A stretch of DNA of 64,000 nucleotides from Paeniglutamicibacter psychrophenolicus (lineage in GTDB: Bacteria; Actinomycetota; Actinomycetes; Actinomycetales; Micrococcaceae), in contig NZ_JAGIOE010000001.1 in assembly GCF_017876575.1 (NCBI RefSeq), forward strand, positions 1,488,001 through 1,552,000, in the 5' to 3' direction. The translations under genes were made by a program, and so were the position numbers. Shown here in pieces: positions 17,341 to 24,795 of this stretch (its first letter is position 1; each line of letters opens with the position of its first letter). Under the pieces are notes generated by a model, which ran no database searches, was not told where the DNA came from, and was given only the letters and a program-made list of their open reading frames with translations.

Positions 17341-18477
17341 ATGTTCGAACTCACCGAAGACCAAAAGGCCATTGTCGAGATGGTGGCCGATTTCGCCACC
17401 GAGAACATCGCACCGCATGCAGCGGTCTGGGACCGGGACCACCATTTCCCCGTCGACGTGCTGGCACAGGCCGGGGAACTGGGCATGGGCGGGATCTATG
17501 TGCGGGAGGACTTCGGCGGATCGGGCATGAGCCGGCTGGATGCGGCGCTGATCTTCGAGGAGCTGTCCAAGGCCGACCCGACGATCGCCGCCTACATCTC
17601 CATCCACAACATGGTCGCCTGGATGATCGACCGCTTCGGCAACGACGAGCAGCGGGGTACATGGCTTCCGGCGCTGTGCACCATGGAGATGCTCGGCAGC
17701 TACTGCCTGACCGAGCCAGGGGTGGGCTCCGACGCCGCGGCATTGAGCACCCGGGCCGTGCTCGACGGGGAGCACTACGTGCTCAACGGGACCAAGCAAT
17801 TCATTTCCGGCGCCGGGGCCTCGGGCGTGTACCTGGTGATGGCACGGACCTCGGACACCGGCAGTGCCGGGATCACCGCCTTCATCGTCCCCGACGGATC
17901 CGAGGGCCTGTCCTTCGGGGCATTGGAGGCAAAGATGGGCTGGAACGCCCAGCCCACCCGCCAGGTGGTCATGGAAAACGTCAGGATTCCCGTGGGCAAC
18001 CGCCTCGGCGAGGAGGGAACGGGTTTCGGGATCGCCATGAAGGGCCTGAACGGGGGCCGGGTGAACATCGGGGCGTGCTCGGTCGGCGGCGGCCAGTCCG
18101 CGCTGGACAAATCCATTGCCTACCTGAAGGAACGCGAGGCCTTTGGGGCACCGCTGATCGGGCAGCAGGCGTTGCTCTTTGCCATCGCCGACATGGAGAC
18201 CGAACTTGAGATCGCCAGGACCATGATCTGGCGTGCCGCCGACGCCCTGGAACGGGGCACCGCGGATACGGTCAAGCTCTGCGCGATGGCCAAGCTGGTG
18301 GCCACGGATGCGGGGTTCAATGCTGCCAATACCGCCCTGCAACTGCACGGCGGCTACGGCTACCTCAGTGAATACGGGATCGAGAAGATCGTCCGCGACC
18401 TGCGCGTGCACCAGATCCTGGAGGGCAGCAACGAGATCATGCGGCTGGTCATCGGGCGCCTGGCCGTGGAGAAGTAG
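17341..18477 (+). CDS. Acyl-CoA dehydrogenase, isobutyryl-CoA dehydrogenase-like
   Basis: 378 aa. The three ACAD domains are present: an N-terminal helical domain, a middle beta domain with YCLTEPGVGSDAA and FISGAGASGVYLVMAR, and a C-terminal domain with LQLHGGYGYLSEYGIEK. The catalytic base should be Glu361 in HQILEGSNEIMR. The segments SIHNMVAWMID and MGWNAQPTRQVV closely match mammalian ACAD8, so oxidation of isobutyryl-CoA in valine breakdown is likely. Short branched or straight acyl-CoA substrates remain possible. Electrons would go to the EtfBA encoded upstream. Confidence 0.9.
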   Translation: MFELTEDQKAIVEMVADFATENIAPHAAVWDRDHHFPVDVLAQAGELGMGGIYVREDFGGSGMSRLDAALIFEELSKADPTIAAYISIHNMVAWMIDRFGNDEQRGTWLPALCTMEMLGSYCLTEPGVGSDAAALSTRAVLDGEHYVLNGTKQFISGAGASGVYLVMARTSDTGSAGITAFIVPDGSEGLSFGALEAKMGWNAQPTRQVVMENVRIPVGNRLGEEGTGFGIAMKGLNGGRVNIGACSVGGGQSALDKSIAYLKEREAFGAPLIGQQALLFAIADMETELEIARTMIWRAADALERGTADTVKLCAMAKLVATDAGFNAANTALQLHGGYGYLSEYGIEKIVRDLRVHQILEGSNEIMRLVIGRLAVEK

Positions 18478-18496
18478 GCTCGCCGCGCGGCATGGG

Positions 18497-18630
18497 CCGA
18501 GCCCGGCCACCATGGCTGGGCTCGGTGGGGTCGTGAAGCTTACTGTCCTCGGGGATTGGGTTTCCCCCGAGCGCGACGAGGACACGAAGGACCGGCTCCA
18601 ATCAATTGTTGGGATCGGTCCTTCGCGTCC
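18497..18630. terminator. Cluster of hairpins at the convergent dehydrogenase-ridA junction
   Basis: Three potential stems lie in 134 bp. CCGAGCCC 18497-18504 pairs with GGGCTCGG 18518-18525. CTCGGGG starting near 18548 pairs with CCCCGAG ending near 18571. The arm 18580-18594 pairs with 18616-18630 with one mismatch, enclosing a CCAA/TTGG inner stem. Bidirectional termination between the two converging genes is the simple explanation. Confidence 0.6.
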
Positions 18631-18656
18631 CTACAAGTTCATGTTCTGCGAGAGGG

Positions 18657-19052
18657 CTAGTTTCCAGCCCAGGCGGTGGCCTGGACCTCGACCAGCAGTT
18701 CGGGGGCGAGCAGCGGCGCGACGATGGTGGCGCGCGAGGGGCGGTGCATGCCGAAGGCGTCGACCCAGGCGCGGTTGTATTCCCCGGCCATGGCCGCGTC
18801 GTTGATGTAGACCGTGGCCGTCGCGACCGCATCGAGACCGAGGTCGTAGGCTGCCAGGACGGTGCGAAGGTTCTTGAGCGTCTGGACCGTTTGCGCGTAG
18901 ATGTCGCCGGCTCCGACCAGGACCTTGTTTTCGTCCTTGGAGACCATGCCGGAAACGAAGACCAGGTCTCCGGCGCGGGTGGCGCTCGGGAACGGGCTTG
19001 CCTCGGTGGTGATGCCGGCAACGTCGATGTTCGTAAGGCCCGAAGTGCCCAT
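18657..19052 (-). CDS. ridA: RidA family protein
   Basis: 131 aa from MGTSGLTNIDVAG, with a GAGGAG ribosome site; an alternative TTG start four codons earlier overlaps that site. RidA blocks are present: FPSATRAGDLVFVSGMVS, AQTVQTLKNLRTVLAA and VEVQATAWAGN at the end. RidA deaminates reactive enamine/imine intermediates made by PLP enzymes and oxidases. The canonical arginine near residue 105 (RIDA type) is not obvious: this region reads HRPSRATIVAPLLAPELLVEV, so the Arg of PSRATI is the candidate. It is encoded downstream of an Lrp/AsnC regulator on the same strand. Confidence 0.88.
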   Translation of the reverse strand: MGTSGLTNIDVAGITTEASPFPSATRAGDLVFVSGMVSKDENKVLVGAGDIYAQTVQTLKNLRTVLAAYDLGLDAVATATVYINDAAMAGEYNRAWVDAFGMHRPSRATIVAPLLAPELLVEVQATAWAGN

Positions 19053-19158
19053 GATGCTCCTCAATCAAATGTGGTGCGGACGGCAAAACTCCGCCCGGAA
19101 AAAGACTAGGGCATCAAGGGCAAGGTCGCCGGAACCTTGCCGGGCATGTTTCGGCCGG

Positions 19159-19635
19159 TTAGCTCAGGTGGTCGAGCAGCGCGGTGGTGCGGTAGGGAAT
19201 CACGTCGCGCAGGATCATCGAGGTGGAGGTCCGGGTGATTCCCGGGCACAGCCGGATTTCCTCGCTGACCCGGTAGAGGTCATCCGGATCGGTGGCGACA
19301 GCCCGGATCAGCAGGTCGGTGTCGCCGGCCGGGGCCACGCACTCGAGCACCTCGGGGATCTTGCGCAGGGCCTCTATTGCCTCGTTGAGGTGGGACTGGT
19401 CGAGTTCCGCACTGACCATGGCCGAGACGCCGCGTCCGACCGAAGAGGGCTTCACGCGGCTGGAGTTGGGGCGCAAGGCGCCGGAACTGGCAAGGCGTTC
19501 CATGCGGGTCTGGACGGTGCCGCGGGCCAAGCCCAGGCGCTGCGCCAGCATCATGGTGGGGACGCGGGGATCTTCGTCCAGGGCCAAGAGAATGCGCCTG
19601 TCCGTATCATCCAGTTGGTACGATTCCGGCGTCAT
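19159..19635 (-). CDS. Lrp/AsnC-family transcriptional regulator
   Basis: 158 aa. An N-terminal HTH with MMLAQRLGLARGTVQTRMER is followed by the RAM (regulation of amino acid metabolism) domain, with GDTDLLIRAVATDPDDLYRV in its core. Such proteins sense amino acids and often form octamers. The gene lies 106 bp upstream of ridA on the same strand and may control it. A short inverted repeat at 19658-19670, just upstream of its start, may be an autoregulatory site. Confidence 0.92.
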   Translation of the reverse strand: MTPESYQLDDTDRRILLALDEDPRVPTMMLAQRLGLARGTVQTRMERLASSGALRPNSSRVKPSSVGRGVSAMVSAELDQSHLNEAIEALRKIPEVLECVAPAGDTDLLIRAVATDPDDLYRVSEEIRLCPGITRTSTSMILRDVIPYRTTALLDHLS

Positions 19636-19657
19636 TCCGGCTCCTTCGCCTAGGTTC

Positions 19658-19670
19658 GGTCAGACTGACC
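19658..19670. promoter_or_regulatory. Lrp-box candidate upstream of the Lrp/AsnC gene
   Basis: GGTCAG at 19658-19663 and CTGACC at 19665-19670 form a perfect palindrome around one base. About 40 bp further, TCAAAATGA is a second partial palindrome. The distance of 22 bp from the start codon fits autoregulation; binding is inferred. Confidence 0.4.
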
Positions 19671-19870
19671 AAGTTGTTCGGTAGCTACCGCTCAATGTTA
19701 GTCAAAATGATCAGTGAATCCCAACTGTGTTGCACGGTATGCCCGGTTGTTGCTTTAGTGGTTGTTAGAAGCTCAACCAAGGTCACAAGCCACGGGGAGC
19801 AGACCCCCGTAGCGGAACCAGATCCCGGGCGTGCTATGGGTTGGCCCACGAGGTCTCAGGTCGCATATCA

Positions 19871-19924
19871 AGAGTGGCCCGCAAAGATTCCAAGAACTTG
19901 GAGTCATCGCGGGCCACTCTTTAT
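19871..19924 (+). terminator. Strong hairpin with no clear upstream gene
   Basis: AGAGTGGCCCGC at 19871-19882 pairs perfectly with GCGGGCCACTCT at 19909-19920, and the apical TCCAAG/CTTGGA forms a second stem. TTAT follows. As no protein gene runs into it on the plus strand, it could end a noncoding transcript. Confidence 0.55.
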
Positions 19925-19966
19925 GATTGGTCAGCGTTCGGGCCGGAAACGGCATTGCCAGCGAAG

Positions 19967-19981
19967 TTATCCACAATTGTG
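19967..19981. promoter_or_regulatory. DnaA-box sequence overlapping a 10-bp palindrome
   Basis: TTATCCACA at 19967-19975 is the consensus DnaA box. CACAATTGTG at 19972-19981 is a perfect palindrome overlapping it. Both lie about 50 bp upstream of the small HTH gene. A single box does not make an origin; a regulatory role is possible. Confidence 0.4.
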
Positions 19982-20025
19982 ACGGTGGCGTTCCGGTGAT
20001 CCCGGATGCGGGTAGCCTTCTTTAC

Positions 20026-20244
20026 ATGAGGTTCATGCGTCTAGAAGATGTCGCCGACGAGTTGAATGTAAACCTGCCGCAGGTGCGGTCTTTGGTGCGC
20101 AGCGGAGACCTGCCGGCCATCAAGATCGGCGGTCGCGGGGTCTGGCGGGTGGAGCGCAGTGAACTCGAGGCCTACATCCAGCGCCAGTACACCGTGGCGC
20201 GCGAATCCATTGAAGCCGGTGCCGCCGAGGGCGACGAGGAATAG
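20026..20244 (+). CDS. Small excisionase-type helix-turn-helix protein
   Basis: 72 aa from MRFMRLEDVADELNV; a second possible ATG lies 3 codons later. The sequence is a single HTH_17/MerR-like domain with ELNVNLPQVRSLVRSGDLPA, then a wing IGGRGVWRVERSELEAYI and an acidic tail. This architecture matches small DNA-binding proteins of actinobacteria (BldC/excisionase-like group). No integrase or phage gene is nearby, so a chromosomal regulator is more likely than an excisionase. It lies upstream of a tRNA gene and near the DnaA-box sequence. Confidence 0.8.
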   Translation: MRFMRLEDVADELNVNLPQVRSLVRSGDLPAIKIGGRGVWRVERSELEAYIQRQYTVARESIEAGAAEGDEE

Positions 20245-20322
20245 GCGCCCGGTGACCATCGATTTTGCATGCGGGTCGCCACGGGTTTAGGCTGAAAATG
20301 TTGGGGCTCGACGCCGTCACAT

Positions 20323-20395
20323 GGGGCATTAGCTCAGTTGGTAGAGCGCTTCGTTCGCATCGAAGAGGTCAGCGGTTCGATTCCGCTATGCTCCA
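20323..20395 (+). tRNA. tRNA-Ala (anticodon CGC)
   Basis: The cloverleaf closes fully. The acceptor arm GGGGCAT pairs with ATGCTCC including the G3-U70 pair that identifies alanine tRNAs. The D arm reads GCTCAGTTGGTAGAGC. The anticodon stem CTTCG/CGAAG encloses the loop TTCGCAT with anticodon CGC. The T arm is AGCGG-TTCGATT-CCGCT. CCA is not encoded. Confidence 0.96.
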
Positions 20396-20403
20396 CACAT
20401 CGG

Positions 20404-20445
20404 CACCCGCCGGAACCCTATGGGTTTGGGCGGGTGTTTTTGTTT
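20404..20445 (+). terminator. Terminator of tRNA-Ala(CGC), overlapping the next gene's 3' end
   Basis: CACCCGCC at 20404-20411 pairs with GGCGGGTG at 20429-20436, with an inner AACCC/GGGTT stem and a run of T residues after it. The stop codon of the convergent minus-strand gene (20418-20420) lies inside the hairpin loop region. Confidence 0.85.
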
Positions 20446-21596
20446 GTGCCGGATGGATCCTTGACGAGCTCCCATGCGGTGACCGATACGGCGCCGCCGT
20501 CGATGATGTCCAGGTCCACCGTCGAACTGTGGCGCAACGTCCCTGCATAGGGTGCCACCAGCATGGTTCCTGTGCGCACATCGCCCGCTGCAGCCATCGC
20601 GTTCCAGCCGAGGAAGGCCCGTGCGCTTTGGCCTGGCAACAGGGTGATGGCCGAGACCCCGGGGTCATCGGTCATGAACGAACCGCCATGGACCACCATC
20701 ACTTCGATCGCCCACCCTTCGGCGTTGTTGAAGGCGATGTCTGGGTAGGACTCCAAGACGCAAGGTCCGGTCCCGGCATTTGTCAGGTCGAAGGCCATGC
20801 CTCGGTGTCCCGTTGCACCTTCCGGTTCATGCCATGAAATTGACACGCCTTCGCCCGAACACCAGTTTTCCCCGGCTGGTTGGAAGGCATCCGACCGGTC
20901 GGGCCAGCCGTACGGGGTCTGTGAGGGAGCCGAGGTCGGCGGGGGAGCAGCCTGCGCGGTTTGGGATTCGTTGGTGTAGTTGTAGGCGGCGGGGATCGTG
21001 ACGACGAGTATCACCGCGAGCAGCCCGGCCACCAGCAACGGCATGGCATCGGGCTGTCGCCGCTCAGTCTTTGGGATGGGGGGCGGCTTGGCGGATTTCA
21101 TGGCGAGGGTTCCCGCAAGTGCCGGCAGCCAGCCCCAGATGATTCCCCAGTAGCCGGCCGCGAGCAACGTGGGTTGGACTCCGTCCAGCAACCACGCCAA
21201 CCGTGCAGGCGGCCATGAGGCGATGACGTAGCCGAGGGAGGCGAAGGTGGCCGTGGCGAAACCGGCAAGGACGATGGACATCCACACGGCAAGGAATCCG
21301 ATGGGTTGGTCGCCGGTTTGCTTGCCCGTACGCATGCCGGCTCCGCGCAGCAGTAGGAGCGTAAAGGCCATCAATGCCAGGACGGAAAACAGGGTTAGCA
21401 GGATCGGCCACGGCTGGGCCGATTGCCAGGTCCGCATGGCGATCGTCTCGGGAAAAAGCATCCGGGTGAATTGGGCGGGCAGGCGGACCTGGTGGGTGAG
21501 CATCCAGCCGTTCAGCGCGCCGCTGAACAGCCAGAGGAATCCTGCCCCGGCAACGATCCATGCGGTGCCGATGGTTGTTTTTCCGCGTTGTCCCAT
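20418..21596 (-). CDS. Membrane protein with extracellular DUF4232 domain
   Basis: 392 aa. About five hydrophobic helices occupy residues 8-210, including IGFLAVWMSIVLAGF and PLLVAGLLAVILVVTIPAAY. A Pro/Ser/Thr-rich linker near 225-240 leads to an external domain with the DUF4232 features GHRGMAFDLTNAGTGPCVLE, YPDIAFN and LLPGQSARAFLGWNAM. Such domains are common on secreted actinobacterial proteins, function unknown. Its last codons and stop overlap the tRNA terminator. No neighbour is functionally linked. Confidence 0.85.
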   Translation of the reverse strand: MGQRGKTTIGTAWIVAGAGFLWLFSGALNGWMLTHQVRLPAQFTRMLFPETIAMRTWQSAQPWPILLTLFSVLALMAFTLLLLRGAGMRTGKQTGDQPIGFLAVWMSIVLAGFATATFASLGYVIASWPPARLAWLLDGVQPTLLAAGYWGIIWGWLPALAGTLAMKSAKPPPIPKTERRQPDAMPLLVAGLLAVILVVTIPAAYNYTNESQTAQAAPPPTSAPSQTPYGWPDRSDAFQPAGENWCSGEGVSISWHEPEGATGHRGMAFDLTNAGTGPCVLESYPDIAFNNAEGWAIEVMVVHGGSFMTDDPGVSAITLLPGQSARAFLGWNAMAAAGDVRTGTMLVAPYAGTLRHSSTVDLDIIDGGAVSVTAWELVKDPSGTNKNTRPNP

Positions 21597-21643
21597 GCCA
21601 CCGAGCCTATCCGAGCTGGCTCGGGGGCGGTGCCACCGGCGGG

Positions 21644-22114
21644 TCAGCCGCGGGCCGAATGCGGCGACCAGTCCGCAGGAAGGACCCCGGAACCAAGGAA
21701 ATCACCCAATGCCGACGACGCCGTTTCGTCGAGCAGCCCATCGGCCTGGGCATAAATGACTTTCTCCTCCATGGCGTTGTGCTTGCCCAGGAGCGCGAGC
21801 AGCTGAGTGCAAGCGGTGCGGGTGCCGGGGGCGTCTCCGTGTTCGATCGAGCTGTCGATGCCGGCCATGGTGTCCCACAACTGGCCGTGTTCTCGTTCCA
21901 TGGCGAAGATCGGCCCCATCAGGCCGCTCCTTTTCAGGGGCGGGAAAAGGAACTCTTCCTCCAGGTAGATGTGGCGGCGAAGTCCGGCCAGGGAACGCAC
22001 CAGGGTATCGGACGGGTCCTGCCCGGTACCGTCCGCGGCCAGATACGCCTCGATCCCGCCATCGATTTCGCGGTGCTCCGCCTCGAGTGCTGCACCCAGT
22101 GTCTGCTGTTCCAC
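21644..22114 (-). CDS. Hemerythrin-like domain protein
   Basis: 156 aa from a GTG start with AAGGAG five bases upstream; the longer open frame has no such site. Histidine/glutamate ligands expected for a di-iron hemerythrin fold are seen in order: EHREIDGG, LRRHIYLEEEFLF, MEREHGQLW and GKHNAMEEKVIYA. This HHE pattern resembles the iron-sulfur cluster repair (RIC/YtfE) and general hemerythrin groups. A role in O2 or nitric oxide handling, or iron storage, is likely. It is divergent from the unknown membrane protein at 22307. Confidence 0.88.
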   Translation of the reverse strand: MEQQTLGAALEAEHREIDGGIEAYLAADGTGQDPSDTLVRSLAGLRRHIYLEEEFLFPPLKRSGLMGPIFAMEREHGQLWDTMAGIDSSIEHGDAPGTRTACTQLLALLGKHNAMEEKVIYAQADGLLDETASSALGDFLGSGVLPADWSPHSARG

Positions 22115-22306
22115 GACGTCTCCTTTTCCGAATCCACGAGGGGATCCCCAGCATAGGCACGTTCGGCGTCGGGACGATCCCTCGGCAGCCGAGGAGGTGC
22201 CCCGTGCAAAATCACGAATCGATGGGTAAACCCCGTGTAACATGTATCGGTGACCAGGCACAGCAAGGACCGCCGCCTCACCCAGACCCAGGGAAAGATT
22301 CCTTAC

Positions 22307-23485
22307 ATGCCCCTGACCCGCAGGTACGACCCCACGATCGAGGATCCCCGGATCCCCGATGCCAACGAATTCCAGCACATGGCACTCGGATTCGTGGAAC
22401 GGCGCATCCGCATCCTCCACTTCATGCTTTACGGCGCAGGGATCTTCCTGGCCTCGTCAGCGGCATTGCTGGTGCGTTGGCTCACCGACGTTGATCCGTG
22501 GGGAGCTACCGTGATGACCGGTCTGGGTATCGTGGTCCTGCTCGTCTCTTGGGCTGTCGCAGGGTTGGCGGCCCTGCGCCCGATCAGGCCGTCGGTGGCG
22601 TTTACCGTGGCCGACCAGTCGATCCGGGGCGACAAGGCTGCCGCCATCAGCGTCGCCATGACCGGTGCGGTCTTCACCGTGGTTGTCGCCTTCATGGCCG
22701 GTGACCACGACATCGCCAGGGTGGCGAGCATCTTGGTGGGGACGTGGGTGGCCATCGCCGTTGCGATCCATGGCCTGCTCCACGCACGCAGGCTGCGCAT
22801 GGAGCGCGACGAGGTCTACGCCGCGCACCTGGCCAAGAACGGGGCCTCGCCGCAACCCAACCGGCGGGTGGTCCGCGAGGTCATGCCCGGTCCGCAGGTC
22901 TTCGACACCGAGCCCACCGAATTCGAACTGGAAGCCGCTGCCTATGCCGGGACCCGGGTCCGTGCCTGGGCCTGGATGCTTTTCGGTCCGCTCTTTGTGT
23001 ATTTTCTTGCCCCGCTGCTGGTGATGAGTTGGGCCATGGGGTTCGACTACGAAATGTGGATCGTGCCGGTGCTTGTCGCCCTTGGCTTCGCGCTGGCGTG
23101 CTTCGTCCACGGCTTGCTGAAGCTGAAAAGAGACCGCCGCGGCAAGGTGCGGTTCAGGCAGTGGTACGGGCGCAACATGTACCAATCGGTGGGAAGCAAT
23201 CGCAAGACTGGCATCCTGTACTACAGCATGGCGGCGGGCATTTTCATCACCGGGGCGCTGCTTGCGGGGATTGCCGCCAGCCCCGAATTCGTCCTCTATC
23301 CAACGGCATTCGCCATCATGGTTGCCGCGATGAGCCCGTTGATGTTCATCGCCAGCAGGATCCTGCACCGGCGCCGCGAACTCTACACCGCATGGCTGCT
23401 GCGCAACGGCTTGCCAGTGGAGAACACACCGAGCGAACGACCGGAGAATCCGCCGCGGAGCGCAGGTAACACGGGCCGAACCTGA
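22307..23485 (+). CDS. Hypothetical polytopic membrane protein
   Basis: 392 aa from MPLTRRYDPTIED; the open frame continues 19 codons upstream to a GTG, so the start is uncertain. Two similar halves are visible. Each has two helices and a basic juxtamembrane segment: GLLHARRLRMERDEVYAAHL in the first and ASRILHRRRELYTAWLLRNG in the second, both ending in a charged amphipathic stretch. This suggests internal duplication. Helices include LYGAGIFLASSAALLVRWL and ALLAGIAASPEFVLYPTAF. No family was recognised and no neighbour gives a hint. Confidence 0.72.
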   Translation: MPLTRRYDPTIEDPRIPDANEFQHMALGFVERRIRILHFMLYGAGIFLASSAALLVRWLTDVDPWGATVMTGLGIVVLLVSWAVAGLAALRPIRPSVAFTVADQSIRGDKAAAISVAMTGAVFTVVVAFMAGDHDIARVASILVGTWVAIAVAIHGLLHARRLRMERDEVYAAHLAKNGASPQPNRRVVREVMPGPQVFDTEPTEFELEAAAYAGTRVRAWAWMLFGPLFVYFLAPLLVMSWAMGFDYEMWIVPVLVALGFALACFVHGLLKLKRDRRGKVRFRQWYGRNMYQSVGSNRKTGILYYSMAAGIFITGALLAGIAASPEFVLYPTAFAIMVAAMSPLMFIASRILHRRRELYTAWLLRNGLPVENTPSERPENPPRSAGNTGRT

Positions 23486-23570
23486 GTGCCCCAGATCACG
23501 GCCCGGTGTACCGTGAGCCCTATGGGGCGGGTCATTTTGGCCTGCTCCACCTAGGAAGAGAACAAGACGC

Positions 23571-24725
23571 ATGGAATTTACAAACGAACTTACACTGGGT
23601 GTTATTGCCACTTCCAACAAAGTGGACGAGCAACGTTTGCCGATCCACCCGTCTCACTTTGAACGTATCGACGAGCGCTTCCGAGACCGCATCACGGTCG
23701 AATCCGGTTACGGGGTGGCCTGCGGAATGGACGATGAAGACCTCGCGCCATTCGTTGGAAAATTTGCCACTCGCGAAGAAGTCATGGCCGGCAGCGACAT
23801 CGTTCTCTTGCCCAAGCCCCAGGCCTCGGATCTGGCGCAGATGCACGAGGGCCAGACACTGTGGGGCTGGCCGCACTGTGTCCAGGACACTGCACTGACG
23901 CAGCTGGCCATTGACAAGAAACTCAACATCATTGCCTTCGAAGCCATGAACCACTGGGGAACCGACGGCAGCTTCGGGCTGCATGTGTTCCACAAGAACA
24001 ATGAATTGGCGGGCTACTCATCGGTCATCCACGCCCTGCAACTGTGCGGCAACACGGGTGACTACGGGCGCAGGCTCTCGGCAACCGTGATCGGGTTCGG
24101 CGCCACCGCCCGTGGAGCTGTCACCGCGCTGCGCGCCCACGGCATCCACGACGTGCGTGTCCTGACCGGACGCTCCGTCGCGGCCGTCGCTTCACCCATC
24201 CACGCCGTCCAAATGGTCCAGTTCGACCACGACGGCGGACCGAACCTGAGCGAGGTCATCACGGACGAGGGACGCTTGCCGCTGGCACCGTTCTTGGCCG
24301 AAAGCGACATCGTGGTGAACTGCACCCTGCAGGATCCCAACGCGCCGTTGATGTACCTGCAGACCGAGGACCTGACGGCGTTTTATCCAGGCAGCCTGAT
24401 CATCGATGTCTCCTGCGACGAGGGCATGGGATTCGAATGGGCCAAGCCCACCACCTTCGCCAACCCGATGTTCACCGTTGGCCGGAACGTCAACTACTAC
24501 GCTGTCGACCACTCACCCTCGTACCTGTGGAACTCCGCCAGCTGGGAAATCAGCGAGGCACTCCTGCCCTTCCTGGATGTGGTGCTGGACGGGCCTGCCG
24601 CCTGGAAGGAAAATGAGACGATAGCCCGCGCCATCGAGATCCGGGACGGCGTGATCGTGAATCCGGCCATTCTCGAATTCCAGAACCGGACCGCTGCCTA
24701 CCCGCACCTCATCAACGCCGGCTGA
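23571..24725 (+). CDS. N5-(carboxyethyl)ornithine synthase-like dehydrogenase (AlaDH/PNT family)
   Basis: 384 aa. The N-terminal alanine-dehydrogenase/PNT domain contains VIATSNKVDEQRLPIHP and a conserved-lysine region PKPQASDLAQMHEGQTLWGW. A Rossmann domain follows with SATVIGFGATARGAVTALRA. The best fit is N5-(carboxyethyl)ornithine synthase, which reductively condenses pyruvate with an amino group of ornithine or lysine using NADPH. The Rossmann loop reads GFGATARGA and lacks the exact GxGxxG of alanine dehydrogenase. It could instead be a divergent alanine or saccharopine-type dehydrogenase. It is a single gene with no biosynthetic neighbour. Confidence 0.75.
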   Translation: MEFTNELTLGVIATSNKVDEQRLPIHPSHFERIDERFRDRITVESGYGVACGMDDEDLAPFVGKFATREEVMAGSDIVLLPKPQASDLAQMHEGQTLWGWPHCVQDTALTQLAIDKKLNIIAFEAMNHWGTDGSFGLHVFHKNNELAGYSSVIHALQLCGNTGDYGRRLSATVIGFGATARGAVTALRAHGIHDVRVLTGRSVAAVASPIHAVQMVQFDHDGGPNLSEVITDEGRLPLAPFLAESDIVVNCTLQDPNAPLMYLQTEDLTAFYPGSLIIDVSCDEGMGFEWAKPTTFANPMFTVGRNVNYYAVDHSPSYLWNSASWEISEALLPFLDVVLDGPAAWKENETIARAIEIRDGVIVNPAILEFQNRTAAYPHLINAG

Positions 24726-24795
24726 CCCCGGCGCAGTTCCGTGTCCCGGGGGTCAGGGGGCACGGAACCGAACCGACAGGAAGGACCCCCGACCC

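Larger units (their letters stand above)
19671..20025. other. Gene-free stretch before the small HTH gene
   Basis: No convincing coding frame on either strand; short frames here have no ribosome site and no family features. Base composition is visibly less GC-rich than the surroundings. It contains a large hairpin (19871-19920), a perfect DnaA-box sequence and a 10-bp palindrome. Confidence 0.6.

Noticed and set aside
15313-18585. Very long minus-strand open frame of over 1000 codons opposite etfA, cytochrome b and the dehydrogenase
   Set aside because: A high-GC shadow frame: residues are rich in Gly, His, Asp and Gln with no motifs, while the plus-strand genes are clear.
19967-19975. Possible replication origin at the DnaA box
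   Set aside because: Only one box, no dnaA or dnaN gene, and no cluster of boxes or AT-rich unwinding region.
19773-19976. Short open frames in the gene-free block on both strands
   Set aside because: No ribosome site, no domain pattern, and they cross a strong hairpin.
20026-20395. Integrated element at tRNA-Ala with the HTH gene as excisionase
   Set aside because: No integrase, phage gene or direct repeat of the tRNA 3' end was found nearby.
20338-20550. Plus-strand frame starting within tRNA-Ala(CGC)
   Set aside because: It is a translation of the tRNA and its terminator; no ribosome site and no family.
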